Assembly (NCBI GenBank): GCA_947496555.1
Contig: CANMDH010000003.1
Span: 1-64,000, forward strand
DNA: 64,000 bases
DNA from: an uncultured Aquimarina sp.
GTDB taxonomy: Bacteria > Bacteroidota > Bacteroidia > Flavobacteriales > Flavobacteriaceae
Direction: 5' to 3'
Position 1 is the first letter of the stretch, and the number at the start of each line of letters is the position of its first letter. The position numbers and the translations under genes were made by a program. Under the pieces are notes generated by a model that did not search any database, was not told the origin of the DNA, and saw only the letters and a program-made list of their open reading frames with translations. Positions 43,277-51,113 of the stretch are shown here, piece by piece.

Positions 43277-44929
43277 CAGACTGTGCATTAACTCTTCTAT
43301 TAATTGTTTGCTTTTTAAGGAATTCTTATCTTGTATATGATCACAAATCATACATATGGAACATATATACGGTCGGGATCGCAACCAGATCCGGATGATT
43401 TCTTTAGAAGAGATGATCGAGAAAGAAAGTCTAGTTCGTATCATTGATGCTTTTGTTGATATGCTGGATTTGCAACAATTCGAATTTACTTACTTTCAAT
43501 TAAACAAAGAAGGTCGTCCTCCTTTTCATCCAGCTACAATGATGAAGCTTTATCTCTATGGATATCAAAATACTATCCGGAGTTGTAGAAAATTAGAAAA
43601 AGCTTGCAAGACTAATATCGAAGTAATGTGGCTTATTAATGAACAAAGACCGCATTACAGAACCATTGCCAATTTTAGAAAAGATAATTCAAAAGCATTC
43701 AAAGTAGTGTTTCGCCACTTTGTGGCTTTACTCAAAGACTGGAAGCTTATTGATGGCAAGACCATTGCTATAGACTCTTTTAAAATACGAGCCCAGAATA
43801 GCCTAAAGAACAACTTCAATGAGCGTAAGATAAAGCGCCATATTGATTACATCGACAACAAGATAGCTGAATATGAACAGGCACTGGACGGGGAGTTTGA
43901 TAGGGATACCAGAGACAAACTTGAGCATAATAAACAAAAAAAAGATACCTACCAAAAAGTGAGCAGGCAACTCAAAGAAACTAATGACGGACAACTATCT
44001 ACTACCGATCCTGATGCTAGAGCGGTGGTCTTTCAACGTAATAGTGTAAAGGTAGGATACAATGTGCAAGCAGTCAGTGATGCTAAAAACAAATTACTGA
44101 TCGCAGCAGATACTGGAGATGTCAACGATACTAAAGCATTAGCCGTAATGGTAGAAAAAACCCAAGAGAATCTCGGAGAGTTGGAAGAAGGTATCAAAAT
44201 CAATGTGCTGGCTGATAAAGGATATCATTCTGGTAGGGAGCTTAAAAAATGTGAAGAACTTGGTGTTACAACCTATATCTCTCCAAAAGAATCTAGTTCG
44301 GGTAAAACCAATCCTGATTTTGCAATGCAAAGCTTTATCTATAATGAAGCACAAGACACTTATACCTGCCCTGCTAAACAAACTCTAAATACCAATGGAA
44401 GGTGGTATAATAAAAAACTCAACAACGGTAGACTATCTTACAAAGTAAAGCACTACAAAACTAAAGCTTGTGAAGGATGCCCTTTGAGAATAAAATGTAC
44501 CACAAATAAGTTAGGAAGGGTTATTGAGAGAACAGAGTATCAAGAATATACAGATCGTAACAATGACAGGGTCAATATAAACCCCGAATATTACAGGCAA
44601 AGACAACAGATCATAGAACATCAGTTTGGAACTCTCAAAAGACAATGGCATTTTGATTATACATTGACTAGAACCAAAGGCAAAGTCCTTGGAGAAGTAT
44701 ATCTAGCTTTTACTTGTTATAACCTCAAAAGAATAGTGTCAATCCTGGGATTCGAAGCATTGATGAACAAGATCAAGGCTATTTTTATCCTTTTTTCATC
44801 AAAATATGCCCTCTTTAGAATCAGAATAAATCATTTTAAGCACTTTCTGACAAAAATCTTCATTCCAATACAGAATAAAAACAACTTCAATATATTTGAA
44901 TAAACAAAACCGGGTTAATACACAGACTC
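43277..44929 (+). mobile_element. Complete IS1182-like insertion sequence
   Basis: A 1653-bp element with terminal inverted repeats that match at 14 of 18 bases (43277-43294 and 44912-44929) and a 4-bp target duplication ACGT (43273-43276 and 44930-44933). It contains one transposase gene. It split attC-like site 2, so the insertion happened after the two neighbouring cassettes were in place. Confidence 0.88.
43356..44903 (+). CDS. IS1182 family transposase
   Basis: A 515-residue DDE transposase of the IS1182 family, which moves the surrounding element. The N-terminal DUF772-like part has P-P-F-H-P-A-T-M-M-K-L-Y-L-Y-G-Y and N-F-R-K-D-N. The catalytic core has A-I-D-S-F-K (first Asp), L-A-D-K-G-Y-H-S-G (second Asp) and H-Q-F-G-T-L-K-R-Q-W-H-F (final acidic region H-x-F-G). 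A CxxC-type zinc ribbon (C-E-G-C-P-L-R-I-K-C) lies between. It looks intact and could be active. The start at 43356 is the first ATG inside the left repeat. Confidence 0.93.
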   Translation: MEHIYGRDRNQIRMISLEEMIEKESLVRIIDAFVDMLDLQQFEFTYFQLNKEGRPPFHPATMMKLYLYGYQNTIRSCRKLEKACKTNIEVMWLINEQRPHYRTIANFRKDNSKAFKVVFRHFVALLKDWKLIDGKTIAIDSFKIRAQNSLKNNFNERKIKRHIDYIDNKIAEYEQALDGEFDRDTRDKLEHNKQKKDTYQKVSRQLKETNDGQLSTTDPDARAVVFQRNSVKVGYNVQAVSDAKNKLLIAADTGDVNDTKALAVMVEKTQENLGELEEGIKINVLADKGYHSGRELKKCEELGVTTYISPKESSSGKTNPDFAMQSFIYNEAQDTYTCPAKQTLNTNGRWYNKKLNNGRLSYKVKHYKTKACEGCPLRIKCTTNKLGRVIERTEYQEYTDRNNDRVNINPEYYRQRQQIIEHQFGTLKRQWHFDYTLTRTKGKVLGEVYLAFTCYNLKRIVSILGFEALMNKIKAIFILFSSKYALFRIRINHFKHFLTKIFIPIQNKNNFNIFE

Positions 44930-44951
44930 ACGTTAGCGGTAATTAAAAAAG

Positions 44952-45530
44952 ATGCAACTACTTAAAAAAGCCATATCGGATAGAGTAGAAACAAGCGATG
45001 AACTTTTGGATATAATTGTATCTAATTTTGAGATACTTGACTTAAAGAAAGGTGATTTTTTTCTTCGTTCAGGTGCTCTATGTGATAAAATGGCTTTTAT
45101 TGAATCTGGTTACTTGCGCATGTTTGATATTGTAGACGGCAAAGAGATCACACTTTGGATTGCCGGTAGTGGAAATTTTATAACATCGCTTTCAAGCTTT
45201 GTCTTCCAAACCACAAATTTTTGGAATATCCAAGCCGTAACAGATAGTAGATTGTCAGTCATCAGTCGAACCGATCATTTAAAGTTATGCAAAGAACAAC
45301 AAAAGTGGCTTGAATTCGATAACTACCTGTTGGCTTATTCATTCTCTCTTTTAGAAAAGAAAATGTTCTCCCAGTTGCACACTACTGCAAAAGAGCGACT
45401 TGAAAACTTACTTGAACAACAGCCAGAGCTATTTCTGAATGTCCCCCATCAATATATAGCTTCAATGATGGGAATTGCGCCAGAGTCTTTGAGCAGGTTA
45501 CGAAAAAACATTACAGATTCGATTTCCTAA
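44952..45530 (+). CDS. Crp/Fnr family transcriptional regulator (cassette B)
   Basis: A 192-residue regulator with the same two-domain layout as the cassette A protein (jelly-roll with A-F-I-E-S-G-Y-L-R-M; winged helix with V-P-H-Q-Y-I-A-S-M-M-G-I-A-P-E-S-L-S-R-L-R) but clearly divergent elsewhere, so it is not a recent duplicate. It starts 20 bases after the cassette core. Likely regulates the HD and membrane-protein genes that follow. The effector is unknown. Confidence 0.9.
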   Translation: MQLLKKAISDRVETSDELLDIIVSNFEILDLKKGDFFLRSGALCDKMAFIESGYLRMFDIVDGKEITLWIAGSGNFITSLSSFVFQTTNFWNIQAVTDSRLSVISRTDHLKLCKEQQKWLEFDNYLLAYSFSLLEKKMFSQLHTTAKERLENLLEQQPELFLNVPHQYIASMMGIAPESLSRLRKNITDSIS

Positions 45531-45635
45531 CATTTATCAAGAGAAATCTACTATGTAATCACGAGCTTTGTAAAAAAAACAAAGCGATTGTTTTTAGTCG
45601 AGTGACAACATTATCAAAACGAAAGTTTCTCTAAA

Positions 45636-46211
45636 ATGGTTAAAATACCTGATACTCCTCTGATCGTTGAAGCATTATCTCTGGCAAGAGCTTCTTTGAG
45701 CGACAACTTGTTTAATCATTCCATGCGTACTTTCCACTACGGAAATGAATATGCGAGAAAATATAAAATCAACCATTCAGAAGAAGAGCTTATGCTCGTA
45801 TCACTGTTTCATGATGTTGGTTTTTACAGCCCCTTTTCATTAGAAGGCAAACCGTTTCAAATTGCAAGTTCGAAGGCGCTAAAAAACTACTTGCTGAAAA
45901 ACCACAATATTGAAACTGAAAGGGTTAATGCTATGATGGAAGCAATTGATTACCATTTTCAGTTTATGCCGAGGTGGGACAAAGGAGAAATTGCAGGGAT
46001 ACTTCAGGTTGGGACCCACATGGATGTTATTGGTAAACGTATAGGCTCAATTGAAAAATCAAAAAAAGAGCTAATCCAAAATGGATACCCAAAGAAAGGC
46101 TTTTTCAAAGAATTCAACACATGCCTTCTTAAAAGCTTTACCGGGATAGGTTCTGTACTGGGATTATTTTTCCCGAAAGCTTATTGCGGTTCTAATCACT
46201 ATATCCACTAA
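45636..46211 (+). CDS. HD domain hydrolase
   Basis: A 191-residue metal-dependent phosphohydrolase of the HD superfamily. The metal-binding set is visible: H-S-M-R-T (His near residue 28), L-F-H-D-V-G (the HD pair near 64-65), and a later D-Y-H-F (about 108). The substrate is unknown; HD proteins cleave nucleotides or other phosphoesters. It lies 105 bp after the Crp/Fnr gene and 13 bp before the membrane-protein gene within cassette B. Confidence 0.85.
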   Translation: MVKIPDTPLIVEALSLARASLSDNLFNHSMRTFHYGNEYARKYKINHSEEELMLVSLFHDVGFYSPFSLEGKPFQIASSKALKNYLLKNHNIETERVNAMMEAIDYHFQFMPRWDKGEIAGILQVGTHMDVIGKRIGSIEKSKKELIQNGYPKKGFFKEFNTCLLKSFTGIGSVLGLFFPKAYCGSNHYIH

Positions 46212-46224
46212 ACTAAAAACTGAA

Positions 46225-46602
46225 ATGGAACTTTTATTGAGAATTACACTTTTCATCTGCGGAATTATAAATCTATTACCTGTTGGAATTGCATTCCTGC
46301 CCGAAAAGATTGCTTCGAGTTATGGGGTCAAGATCTTAGATAACAATATGGAGCTTTTATTGAGGCACAGGGCTGTTCTTTTTGGGATAGTGAGTTTGGT
46401 TTTGATCCATGCCGCCTTTACAACGTCAAATTATATTATAGCCACTATAATAGGATTAACAAGTATGCTTTCTTTTGTACTTTTATATTATCATATAGGA
46501 GAAATAAACAAAGAGTTAAAGACGATCATGGTTATTGATTTCATTGCTTCGTTTTTCCTATTAGCAGCATTTATTCTTTACAGAATATGGCATTCAAAAT
46601 GA
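46225..46602 (+). CDS. Four-helix membrane protein, cassette gene
   Basis: A 125-residue integral membrane protein with about four hydrophobic segments (near 4-22, 50-66, 71-87 and 101-120) and the conserved-looking L-L-R-H-R-A-V-L-F-G-I segment. It resembles a small family often mislabelled phosphopantetheine adenylyltransferase in databases; none of that enzyme's motifs are here. Function unknown. Last gene of cassette B, ending 9 bases before the attC core. Confidence 0.75.
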   Translation: MELLLRITLFICGIINLLPVGIAFLPEKIASSYGVKILDNNMELLLRHRAVLFGIVSLVLIHAAFTTSNYIIATIIGLTSMLSFVLLYYHIGEINKELKTIMVIDFIASFFLLAAFILYRIWHSK

Positions 46603-46610
46603 AGAAAATA

Positions 46611-46677
46611 CCGCTAACAAAATGTAAGCGACTATGCTCGCTATCGATCGCACAGCGCTTACATAGTCGTTGTACGC
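46611..46677 (+). other. attC-like recombination site 3
   Basis: Core CCGCTAAC (46611-46618), arm ATGTAAGCG (46622-46630), central spacer of 25 bases, arm CGCTTACAT (46656-46664), core GTTGTACGC (46669-46677). The 9-bp arms pair perfectly; a short asymmetric extension follows, as in attC sites. Confidence 0.7.
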
Positions 46678-47185
46678 AAGTTGACCAAAATATGACAATA
46701 ATTAATTTTAATTCTCAACACCAACCCGAATTGAACAGTTTTGTTCTTGGAATTCAGAACGGAGAATTTGGACTCGGATTTAAGGTAAATGAACAATTGG
46801 ACTTAATCGATACAGCGGAATTTTATAAAGGTGGTGGATTTTGGATTTCAAAATTGAACCGTGAAATAGTAGGATGTATTGGACTTCAAAAACTGAACAA
46901 TGAAATTGGAATTTTAAGAAAAATGTTCGTTAAAAAAGAATTGAGAGGGTCGGACTTGAAAGTTGCTCAAAAGTTATTTGACAAATTAAAATCCGAATCC
47001 AAAAAAATCGGATTTGAAAGTATTCTTCTAGACACGCCTTCGGTTGCCAAAGCATCGCACCGTTTTTACGAAAAGAACGGGTTTTCGGAATTGGACAGGT
47101 CAAAAATCCCAACTGAATATAAGTTTCCTGACAGGAACTCTAAAATATTTCAATTAAAATTAAACGAATAAAACCTGCGTACAAC
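46669..47185 (+). mobile_element. Integron-like gene cassette C (acetyltransferase)
   Basis: Begins with GTTGTACGCA (46669-46678) and ends with TGCGTACAAC (47176-47185), an exact 10-base reverse complement. A single gene fills it, with 23 bases before its ATG and 5 after its stop, the classic one-gene cassette layout. Confidence 0.65.
46692..47171 (+). CDS. GNAT family N-acetyltransferase (cassette C)
   Basis: A 159-residue GCN5-related acetyltransferase. The acetyl-CoA-binding segment is I-L-R-K-M-F-V-K-K-E-L-R-G (strand 4, with the R-G loop), and the A-S-H-R-F-Y-E-K-N-G-F motif closes the fold. The substrate is unknown; such genes are common integron cassette cargo. The open frame extends upstream to 46587, but that part runs through the attC hairpin; the ATG at 46692 follows the core and is used. 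It ends 5 bases before the next core. Confidence 0.88.
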   Translation: MTIINFNSQHQPELNSFVLGIQNGEFGLGFKVNEQLDLIDTAEFYKGGGFWISKLNREIVGCIGLQKLNNEIGILRKMFVKKELRGSDLKVAQKLFDKLKSESKKIGFESILLDTPSVAKASHRFYEKNGFSELDRSKIPTEYKFPDRNSKIFQLKLNE

Positions 47186-47466
47186 ACGGTATCCTATGTA
47201 AAGCCCTTTCCCAAGCCTTAGGTTAAAAATACGATATTTAAAGATTCTAATTATCTCATAGTAATGATTTTATATTGTTGGATTGTTGGCAACTCCAGTA
47301 AAGTGTTGTCAACATTTCAACGATAGTCTTTTTAGTAACTCCGCATCCTATATGTGGTATCCACCTCTGGCGAATCCACCAGCATCTCTATGATTATCAT
47401 TGGCAAACAAGGCAACTTGCTATGAAATGTGATAACCTGTAAAGATTTCACCTACCGTGTTTAGTT
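47177..47466 (+). other. Possible attC-like site 4, degenerate
   Basis: Core GCGTACAAC followed by ACGGTA (47177-47191). No close partner arm is found, but TACCGTGTT at 47453-47461 is the exact complement of AACACGGTA (47183-47191), 260 bp away. Either this is an attC with a very long central part or a site into which other sequence was inserted. The remaining sequence to 47522 has no gene; the direct TGTTGGCAAC...GTTGTCAACA pairing near 47278-47312 may belong to the IS110 remnant. Confidence 0.35.
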
Positions 47467-47522
47467 GTCCTTTCTTGTGCCAAAAGCATTGTCGAGTTTT
47501 TAGACTTATTTTATAATTCGTT

Positions 47523-48172
47523 TTAATTTATAACTCCAATCTCATATGGAGTTTCTGTTCTGATAATCGCGTAGATACGGCTTAATAACTTTCTAGCTAC
47601 CTTGACCAGTATTCGTTTGATATCTTTACCCTGGTGAGATCGATAATACTCTTGCATTACCGGACCAAAACGTAAGGCTTGCCAGGTCGCTTCTACTAGG
47701 TAACTCCTCATAATCCGATTCGCCCTGGGAGTCAATCCAGCTGTGAAGGTATTCTCACCACTCTGATGTATCGCTGGAATCAACCCAACATAACTGGCTA
47801 ATTGCTTAAAGTTCTTAAACCTTCTTAAGTCCCCTAGCTCACAAATAATCCCACAAGCCACAATAGGGCCTACTCCGGGTACACTCCTGAGTAAATAGTA
47901 ATCCTTTTTATAATGCTTACGACAATAAGCCCTCAACTTAACACTTACCGACCGTTGTTGCTTATCTACAAAATCGTAGGTCTCCAATCGAGTCTGTAAA
48001 CAATAATCCATCGTTGTATAATCAAATGATAACTCTTTGAGCCAATTCCTGAACTTATGTGACCAATGGGGCTTGTCCAGTTCCTTTGGAATCTCGATTC
48101 CTAAATACAATAATTGCATCTTGATCTGGGTTTTGACCTTTCGCAATTCTTTGACCAGATCATTACGCAACT
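47523..48172 (-). pseudogene. IS110 family transposase, N-terminally truncated
   Basis: The 215 codons kept match the second half of an IS110-type (DEDD) transposase: the helical linker (L-R-K-V-K-T-Q-I-K) and the Transposase_20 domain (L-L-R-S-V-P-G-V-G-P-I-V-A, Y-V-G-L-I-P, G-L-T-P-R-A-N-R-I-M-R). The N-terminal catalytic DEDD domain of about 120 residues is absent. The frame begins after a junction near 48175, beyond which different sequence starts. It cannot transpose by itself. Confidence 0.85.
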
Positions 48173-48177
48173 CGACA

Positions 48178-48314
48178 GATACAAATCTTTACTCGATTTT
48201 TTGGATCAAAAGTTCAAGGACGATATTTCAATTAAGGATATAGAAGAGGTTTCTTATTACTCTTACAAACTTACTACAGAATTAGCTCGAATAAGTGCAG
48301 ATTCTGATTCATGA
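48178..48314 (+). pseudogene. C-terminal fragment of an unknown helical protein
   Basis: The last 45 codons of a plus-strand reading frame (from D-R-Y-K-S-L-L-D-F-L to I-S-A-D-S-D-S, stop at 48312) have a coding look: amphipathic helices and balanced codons. The 5' part of the same frame is only the reverse of the IS110 remnant. So a gene was cut here by the IS110 sequence. Family unknown. Confidence 0.45.
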
Positions 48315-48371
48315 ATCACATTAAGTTTCTTACCTAAAAGTTTTCTAAACATATCATAGAATTGTTATGCT

Positions 48372-49667
48372 TTATAATTCAAACATATTTGGTAGCCATA
48401 AAGTTAAACTAGGGATGTAGGTTAGTAATACAAGCATGATGATCATTATAATAAATAAAGGAATTAATGGCCTCAGCACCTGTTGAATAGTTAAATTAGC
48501 AATGCTACAGCCTATAAATAAGATTGAGCCCACGGGTGGTGTGCACAGGCCGATACATAGGTTGACAATCATAATGATTCCGAAATGAACAGGGTCTATC
48601 CCTATATCTGTTACGATGGGTAGGAAAATAGGAGTGAAGATCAATACCGCAGGAGTCATATCCATGAAAATACCTACAAATAATAAAATTAAATTTATGA
48701 TCAATAAAATGACAACGGGATTATTACTTATTTGTAAAAGGGAAGAAGTAATAGTTTGAGGAATATTTTCAAAAGACATCACCCAAGACATCGCCATCGA
48801 AGTGATAATCAGCAATATTACAATAGAAGTTGTTTTAATGGTTTCCAATAATATAGAAGGAACATCTTCAAAGGTAATTTCTCTATAGATAGCTGCCAAA
48901 ATAAGTGCATAAAGTACGGCAATCGCAGAAGCTTCTGTGGCCGTAAAAATTCCTGATATTATTCCACCAATCACTACAATAAGCAATAACAGGCTGGGTA
49001 AAGCTCTTAAAAATCTCTTCATAAGTTCTTTAAAACCTATTGAATCTACGGTTGGATATTTTTTTATGAAACTATAAACTCCTGCAACCAACATTAATGC
49101 AAGTCCTATTAAAATTCCAGGAACATATCCGGCGAGGAAAAGAGCTGATATAGAAACACCCCCACTGGCAAGTGAGTATATAATTAGAATATTGCTGGGC
49201 GGTATTATTAATCCGGTAGTTGAACTGGTAATGTTAACGGCTGCACTGAAAGATTTATCATATCCTTCTTTTTCCATCATAGGATTCATAAATCCTCCAA
49301 TAGCAGAAGCAGCCGCAGCCGCTGATCCTGAAATAGCGCCAAACAACATACAGGCTATAATATTAACAAATGCTAAACCACCGGGTGCAGGACCTATCAA
49401 ACCCTTTGCAAATTCTATAAGTCTGTTTGCAATACCACCACGGTTCATGATTTGGCCTGCTAAAATAAAAAAGGGTATGGCTAGCAATGCAAAACTGTCC
49501 AATGCAGTTGCTATACGTTGTGATAAAGTGGTGACGGTTGGTAAGAAAGGCATGGATATCAACAAAGTCAAAAGTGCAGATAACCCAATGCTAAATCCTA
49601 TAGGAACTCTCAATATTAAAAAAAGGATAAAGCTAAGTAACAATACTAATATTTCAATTGAAATCAT
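48372..49667 (-). CDS. TRAP transporter large permease (DctM)
   Basis: Inner-membrane subunit of a tripartite ATP-independent periplasmic transporter, 431 residues with about twelve hydrophobic segments. It has the DctM signatures F-F-I-L-A-G-Q-I-M-N-R-G-G-I and P-G-G-L-A-F-V-N-I near the first third and the F-V-G-I-F-M-D-M-T-P-A segment later. With DctQ and DctP it imports an acid by sodium symport; context suggests glucuronate or galacturonate. The start overlaps dctQ by 14 bp. It ends the uronate operon, next to the scar region. Confidence 0.92.
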   Translation of the reverse strand: MISIEILVLLLSFILFLILRVPIGFSIGLSALLTLLISMPFLPTVTTLSQRIATALDSFALLAIPFFILAGQIMNRGGIANRLIEFAKGLIGPAPGGLAFVNIIACMLFGAISGSAAAAASAIGGFMNPMMEKEGYDKSFSAAVNITSSTTGLIIPPSNILIIYSLASGGVSISALFLAGYVPGILIGLALMLVAGVYSFIKKYPTVDSIGFKELMKRFLRALPSLLLLIVVIGGIISGIFTATEASAIAVLYALILAAIYREITFEDVPSILLETIKTTSIVILLIITSMAMSWVMSFENIPQTITSSLLQISNNPVVILLIINLILLFVGIFMDMTPAVLIFTPIFLPIVTDIGIDPVHFGIIMIVNLCIGLCTPPVGSILFIGCSIANLTIQQVLRPLIPLFIIMIIMLVLLTYIPSLTLWLPNMFEL

Positions 49668-50142
49668 CTTGGTCTTTTTTAAGTTGAGTAGCGGTTAAGA
49701 TTTCGTTTAGTGTATAATACATAATTATGAAACCGTTAACAGGAATAGAAGAATAAACTATACATAAGGGAACTTGTAAAGCGGCTGATTTTTGGTCAAG
49801 CACGTATGTTAACCAACACAACCTAAAGCCACCAATTACCATTACTGAAAATGCAAAAAAGCATATCAATAAATTGATGATCCCATTAAAGAACAAAGGG
49901 TACTTGACAAGGATTTTATTAGGAATCAGGTCAATTGATAGATGTAGCTTCTTACCTGTGGCATAAGCACTCCCAAAAAGCCCTAACCAGATTAGAGAAA
50001 AACTTGCTAATTCATCTGTAACCGTACTTGGAATATTGAAGACATATCTTGAAAAAATCTGCCAAACGACCGCTAACAACATTATTGATAATATCAGAAC
50101 CAGAAACTTCTCTAAACTAGTGTCAATTATTTTTCGTATCAT
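49654..50142 (-). CDS. TRAP transporter small permease (DctQ)
   Basis: A 162-residue membrane protein with four predicted helices, the small TRAP permease. It has the family features F-S-R-Y-V-F-N near residues 29-35 and F-S-L-I-W-L-G-L-F-G-S-A near 48-59. The start overlaps the end of the binding-protein gene by 4 bp. It acts with the DctM subunit encoded 3' of it. Confidence 0.9.
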   Translation of the reverse strand: MIRKIIDTSLEKFLVLILSIMLLAVVWQIFSRYVFNIPSTVTDELASFSLIWLGLFGSAYATGKKLHLSIDLIPNKILVKYPLFFNGIINLLICFFAFSVMVIGGFRLCWLTYVLDQKSAALQVPLCIVYSSIPVNGFIIMYYTLNEILTATQLKKDQDDFN

Positions 50143-51113
50143 TTTAAGGATTTGATTGCTTTAAGGAGCCGTAAAGATTCGGGATTATCTTGAAATTTTG
50201 CATGAATCTTACTCGTTAGCAAATTAAACGGTTTTTTGTCTGGATAATTAATAGTTACACCAGCTGCCTTTATAGCAGACAGTGATGTTGCTTCAGCTTC
50301 TTTCCATAACTCCCTTTGATAAAGCGAAGACTCCTTAGCAGCCTCTTTGAGCCATTTTCTTTCCCTGGGGAGTAAGCGTTCCCAGCTTTCCTTTCCTATT
50401 AAAAGCACATCCGGAATTACCGTATGCTCATCAAAACTATAGAATTTACAAACCTCATAGTGTTTAGAAGTATAAAAACTAGGGAGATTGTTTTCTGCTC
50501 CATCCACAACTCCCTGTTGTAATGCGGTGTATAACTCCCCCCAGGATATCGGAGTAGGCGACCCTCCTAATTGTTCTACCATAGATACCGCCATGTTACT
50601 TTTTTGTACTCTAATTTTGAGACCTTTTAAGTTTGAAGGATGTTTGATTTCTTTATCCTTTGTGTAAAAACTTCTACTACCTGAATCATAAAAGCATAAT
50701 CCTTTCAAATGAAACGCCATACCTTTTTCTAGAAATTCATCGGCAATAGAACTATCGTGAAATCTATGAACATGTGCCTTATTTTCAAAAAGATAAGGCA
50801 CACTAAAAATTTTATACGTAGGAATAAAATTTTCTAATACTGCGGCAGAAACCTTGGTGACATCCAGGCTTCCTATTTGTAAAAGTTCTAAAGTCTCACG
50901 TTCCCCTCCCAGTTGTCCACTAGGATAAATCTGAACGATTAGTTTGCCTCCCGATTTTTTTTCCAGAAGTTCTCCTATGCGCTCCATACCTTTATGTACA
51001 GGATGATTCGTGTCTAAGCTATGGGCAAGACGCAAAACTTTACGATCCGTATTCTCTTTACATGTAATACAAAAAATGCAAATTAAGCACAACAAAAAGG
51101 ATTTAACTTTCAT
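50139..51113 (-). CDS. TRAP transporter substrate-binding protein, lipoprotein (DctP)
   Basis: Periplasmic solute-binding protein of the DctP family, anchored by an N-terminal lipid (signal with lipobox-like C-I-T-C). Family signatures are R-L-A-H-S-L-D near the start, I-Y-P-S-G-Q-L-G-G-E-R-E, the carboxylate-binding region K-G-L-K-I-R-V-Q-K-S (its Arg contacts the substrate carboxylate in the family) and the Asn-rich D-G-A-E-N-N segment. The frame reaches 51134, but the ATG at 51113 gives the better signal peptide and overlaps eda by only 11 bp. Confidence 0.9.
   Translation of the reverse strand: MKVKSFLLCLICIFCITCKENTDRKVLRLAHSLDTNHPVHKGMERIGELLEKKSGGKLIVQIYPSGQLGGERETLELLQIGSLDVTKVSAAVLENFIPTYKIFSVPYLFENKAHVHRFHDSSIADEFLEKGMAFHLKGLCFYDSGSRSFYTKDKEIKHPSNLKGLKIRVQKSNMAVSMVEQLGGSPTPISWGELYTALQQGVVDGAENNLPSFYTSKHYEVCKFYSFDEHTVIPDVLLIGKESWERLLPRERKWLKEAAKESSLYQRELWKEAEATSLSAIKAAGVTINYPDKKPFNLLTSKIHAKFQDNPESLRLLKAIKSLK

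Larger units (their letters stand above)
44930..46618 (+). mobile_element. Integron-like gene cassette B (Crp/Fnr + HD + membrane protein)
   Basis: Begins at the resumed core GTTAGCGGTA (44932-44941) and ends at TACCGCTAAC (46609-46618), its exact 10-base reverse complement. Three genes in the same direction fill 1.65 kb: the first ATG is 20 bases after the core and the last stop is 9 bases before the end core. Confidence 0.6.

Noticed and set aside
41685-45530. The two cassette Crp/Fnr proteins as regulators of the sulfur genes
   Set aside because: Nothing in their recognition helices or own upstream DNA shows the GTAAC palindrome; mere presence in the window is not evidence.
28000-48000. 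CRISPR array, restriction-modification or toxin-antitoxin system
   Set aside because: I looked for regularly spaced repeats, methylase motifs and small paired genes in the accessory zone and found none.
48114-48177. Start of a 66-residue plus-strand gene
   Set aside because: The first 20 codons are the reverse complement of the IS110 remnant; only the last 45 look coding.
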